Below are positions 6,964-7,065 of a stretch of DNA of 7,065 nucleotides, in pieces (within the stretch, counting starts at the first letter, position 1; each line of letters starts with the position of its first letter). Position numbers and translations under genes: made by a program. Under the pieces are notes generated by a model. The model was not told the origin of the DNA. It made no database searches and worked only from the letters and a program-made list of their open reading frames with translations. The DNA is from Desulfobacterales bacterium (lineage in GTDB: Bacteria; Desulfobacterota; Desulfobacteria; Desulfobacterales; Desulfobacteraceae), in contig JAKSBO010000420.1 in the NCBI GenBank assembly GCA_022361095.1, positions 1 to 7,065 of the forward strand. The letters are read 5' to 3'.

Positions 6964-7065
6964 AAACATCTGAATATCAAGCTGACCCGGGCCAAAGTCG
7001 AGCGTCTGGCGGCCGAACTGCTGGACCGGCTGGAAGGGCCGTGTGCCACTGCTGTTAAAGATGCA
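6964..7065 (+). pseudogene. Internal dnaK (Hsp70) fragment, runs off the right edge
   Basis: The + strand frame from 6964 encodes KHLNIKLTRAKVERL, then AAELLDRLEGPCATAVKDA. This corresponds to the part of the DnaK ATPase domain around residues 290-330 of the E. coli protein, where the family reads K-H-L-N-K-T-R-A-K-E-L followed by a helix ending in P-C/L--AL-DAG. The preceding codons (QEDKI and upstream) do not resemble DnaK; they belong to the opposite-strand ATPase remnant. The frame has no ATG start in the window: it is open from the stop of the trmO-like gene at 6777 to the edge. The fragment therefore lacks the first ~290 residues. Whether the rest of the gene continues to the right cannot be seen. 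Confidence 0.65.

Overview
The window holds a TonB/ABC-type uptake locus for a metal complex from a Gram-negative bacterium. Gram-negative is secure: there is a TonB-dependent outer-membrane receptor and a soluble periplasmic binding protein. The style of the proteins (the C-terminal end of the binding protein and a PchR-like regulator) suggests an anaerobic Desulfobacterota/deltaproteobacterial lineage, but that is inference only. All five locus genes and the following trmO-like gene lie on the + strand.

Layout: the 3' part of an AraC/PchR-type regulator (1-831, start lost off the left edge); a 226-base regulatory gap with phased direct repeats; then a tight operon of periplasmic binding protein (1058-2143), FecCD-type permease (2140-3207) and FecE/BtuD-type ATPase (3204-4007), with both junctions overlapping as ATGA. 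A TonB-dependent receptor (4060-6090) follows after 52 bases. A 168-base gap with a 9-bp hairpin leads to a small single-domain TsaA/TrmO-family gene (6259-6777).

Working model: the receptor brings a chelated metal (ferric siderophore, heme or corrinoid class; the exact ligand cannot be read from sequence) across the outer membrane using TonB energy from genes elsewhere. The binding protein captures it and the permease/ATPase pair imports it. The regulator probably senses the ligand and controls the operon, as PchR does in other bacteria. No siderophore biosynthesis gene and no tonB/exbBD is present, so this looks like an uptake-only module.

The last ~290 bases differ in character. They are visibly richer in G+C and contain two gene remnants abutting each other: the C-terminal end of a COG1373/DUF4143-type ATPase on the - strand (about 6766-6948) and an internal piece of dnaK on the + strand (about 6964 to the right edge). 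This is a scar of rearrangement or gene decay, or possibly an assembly join, and is the most unusual feature of the window.
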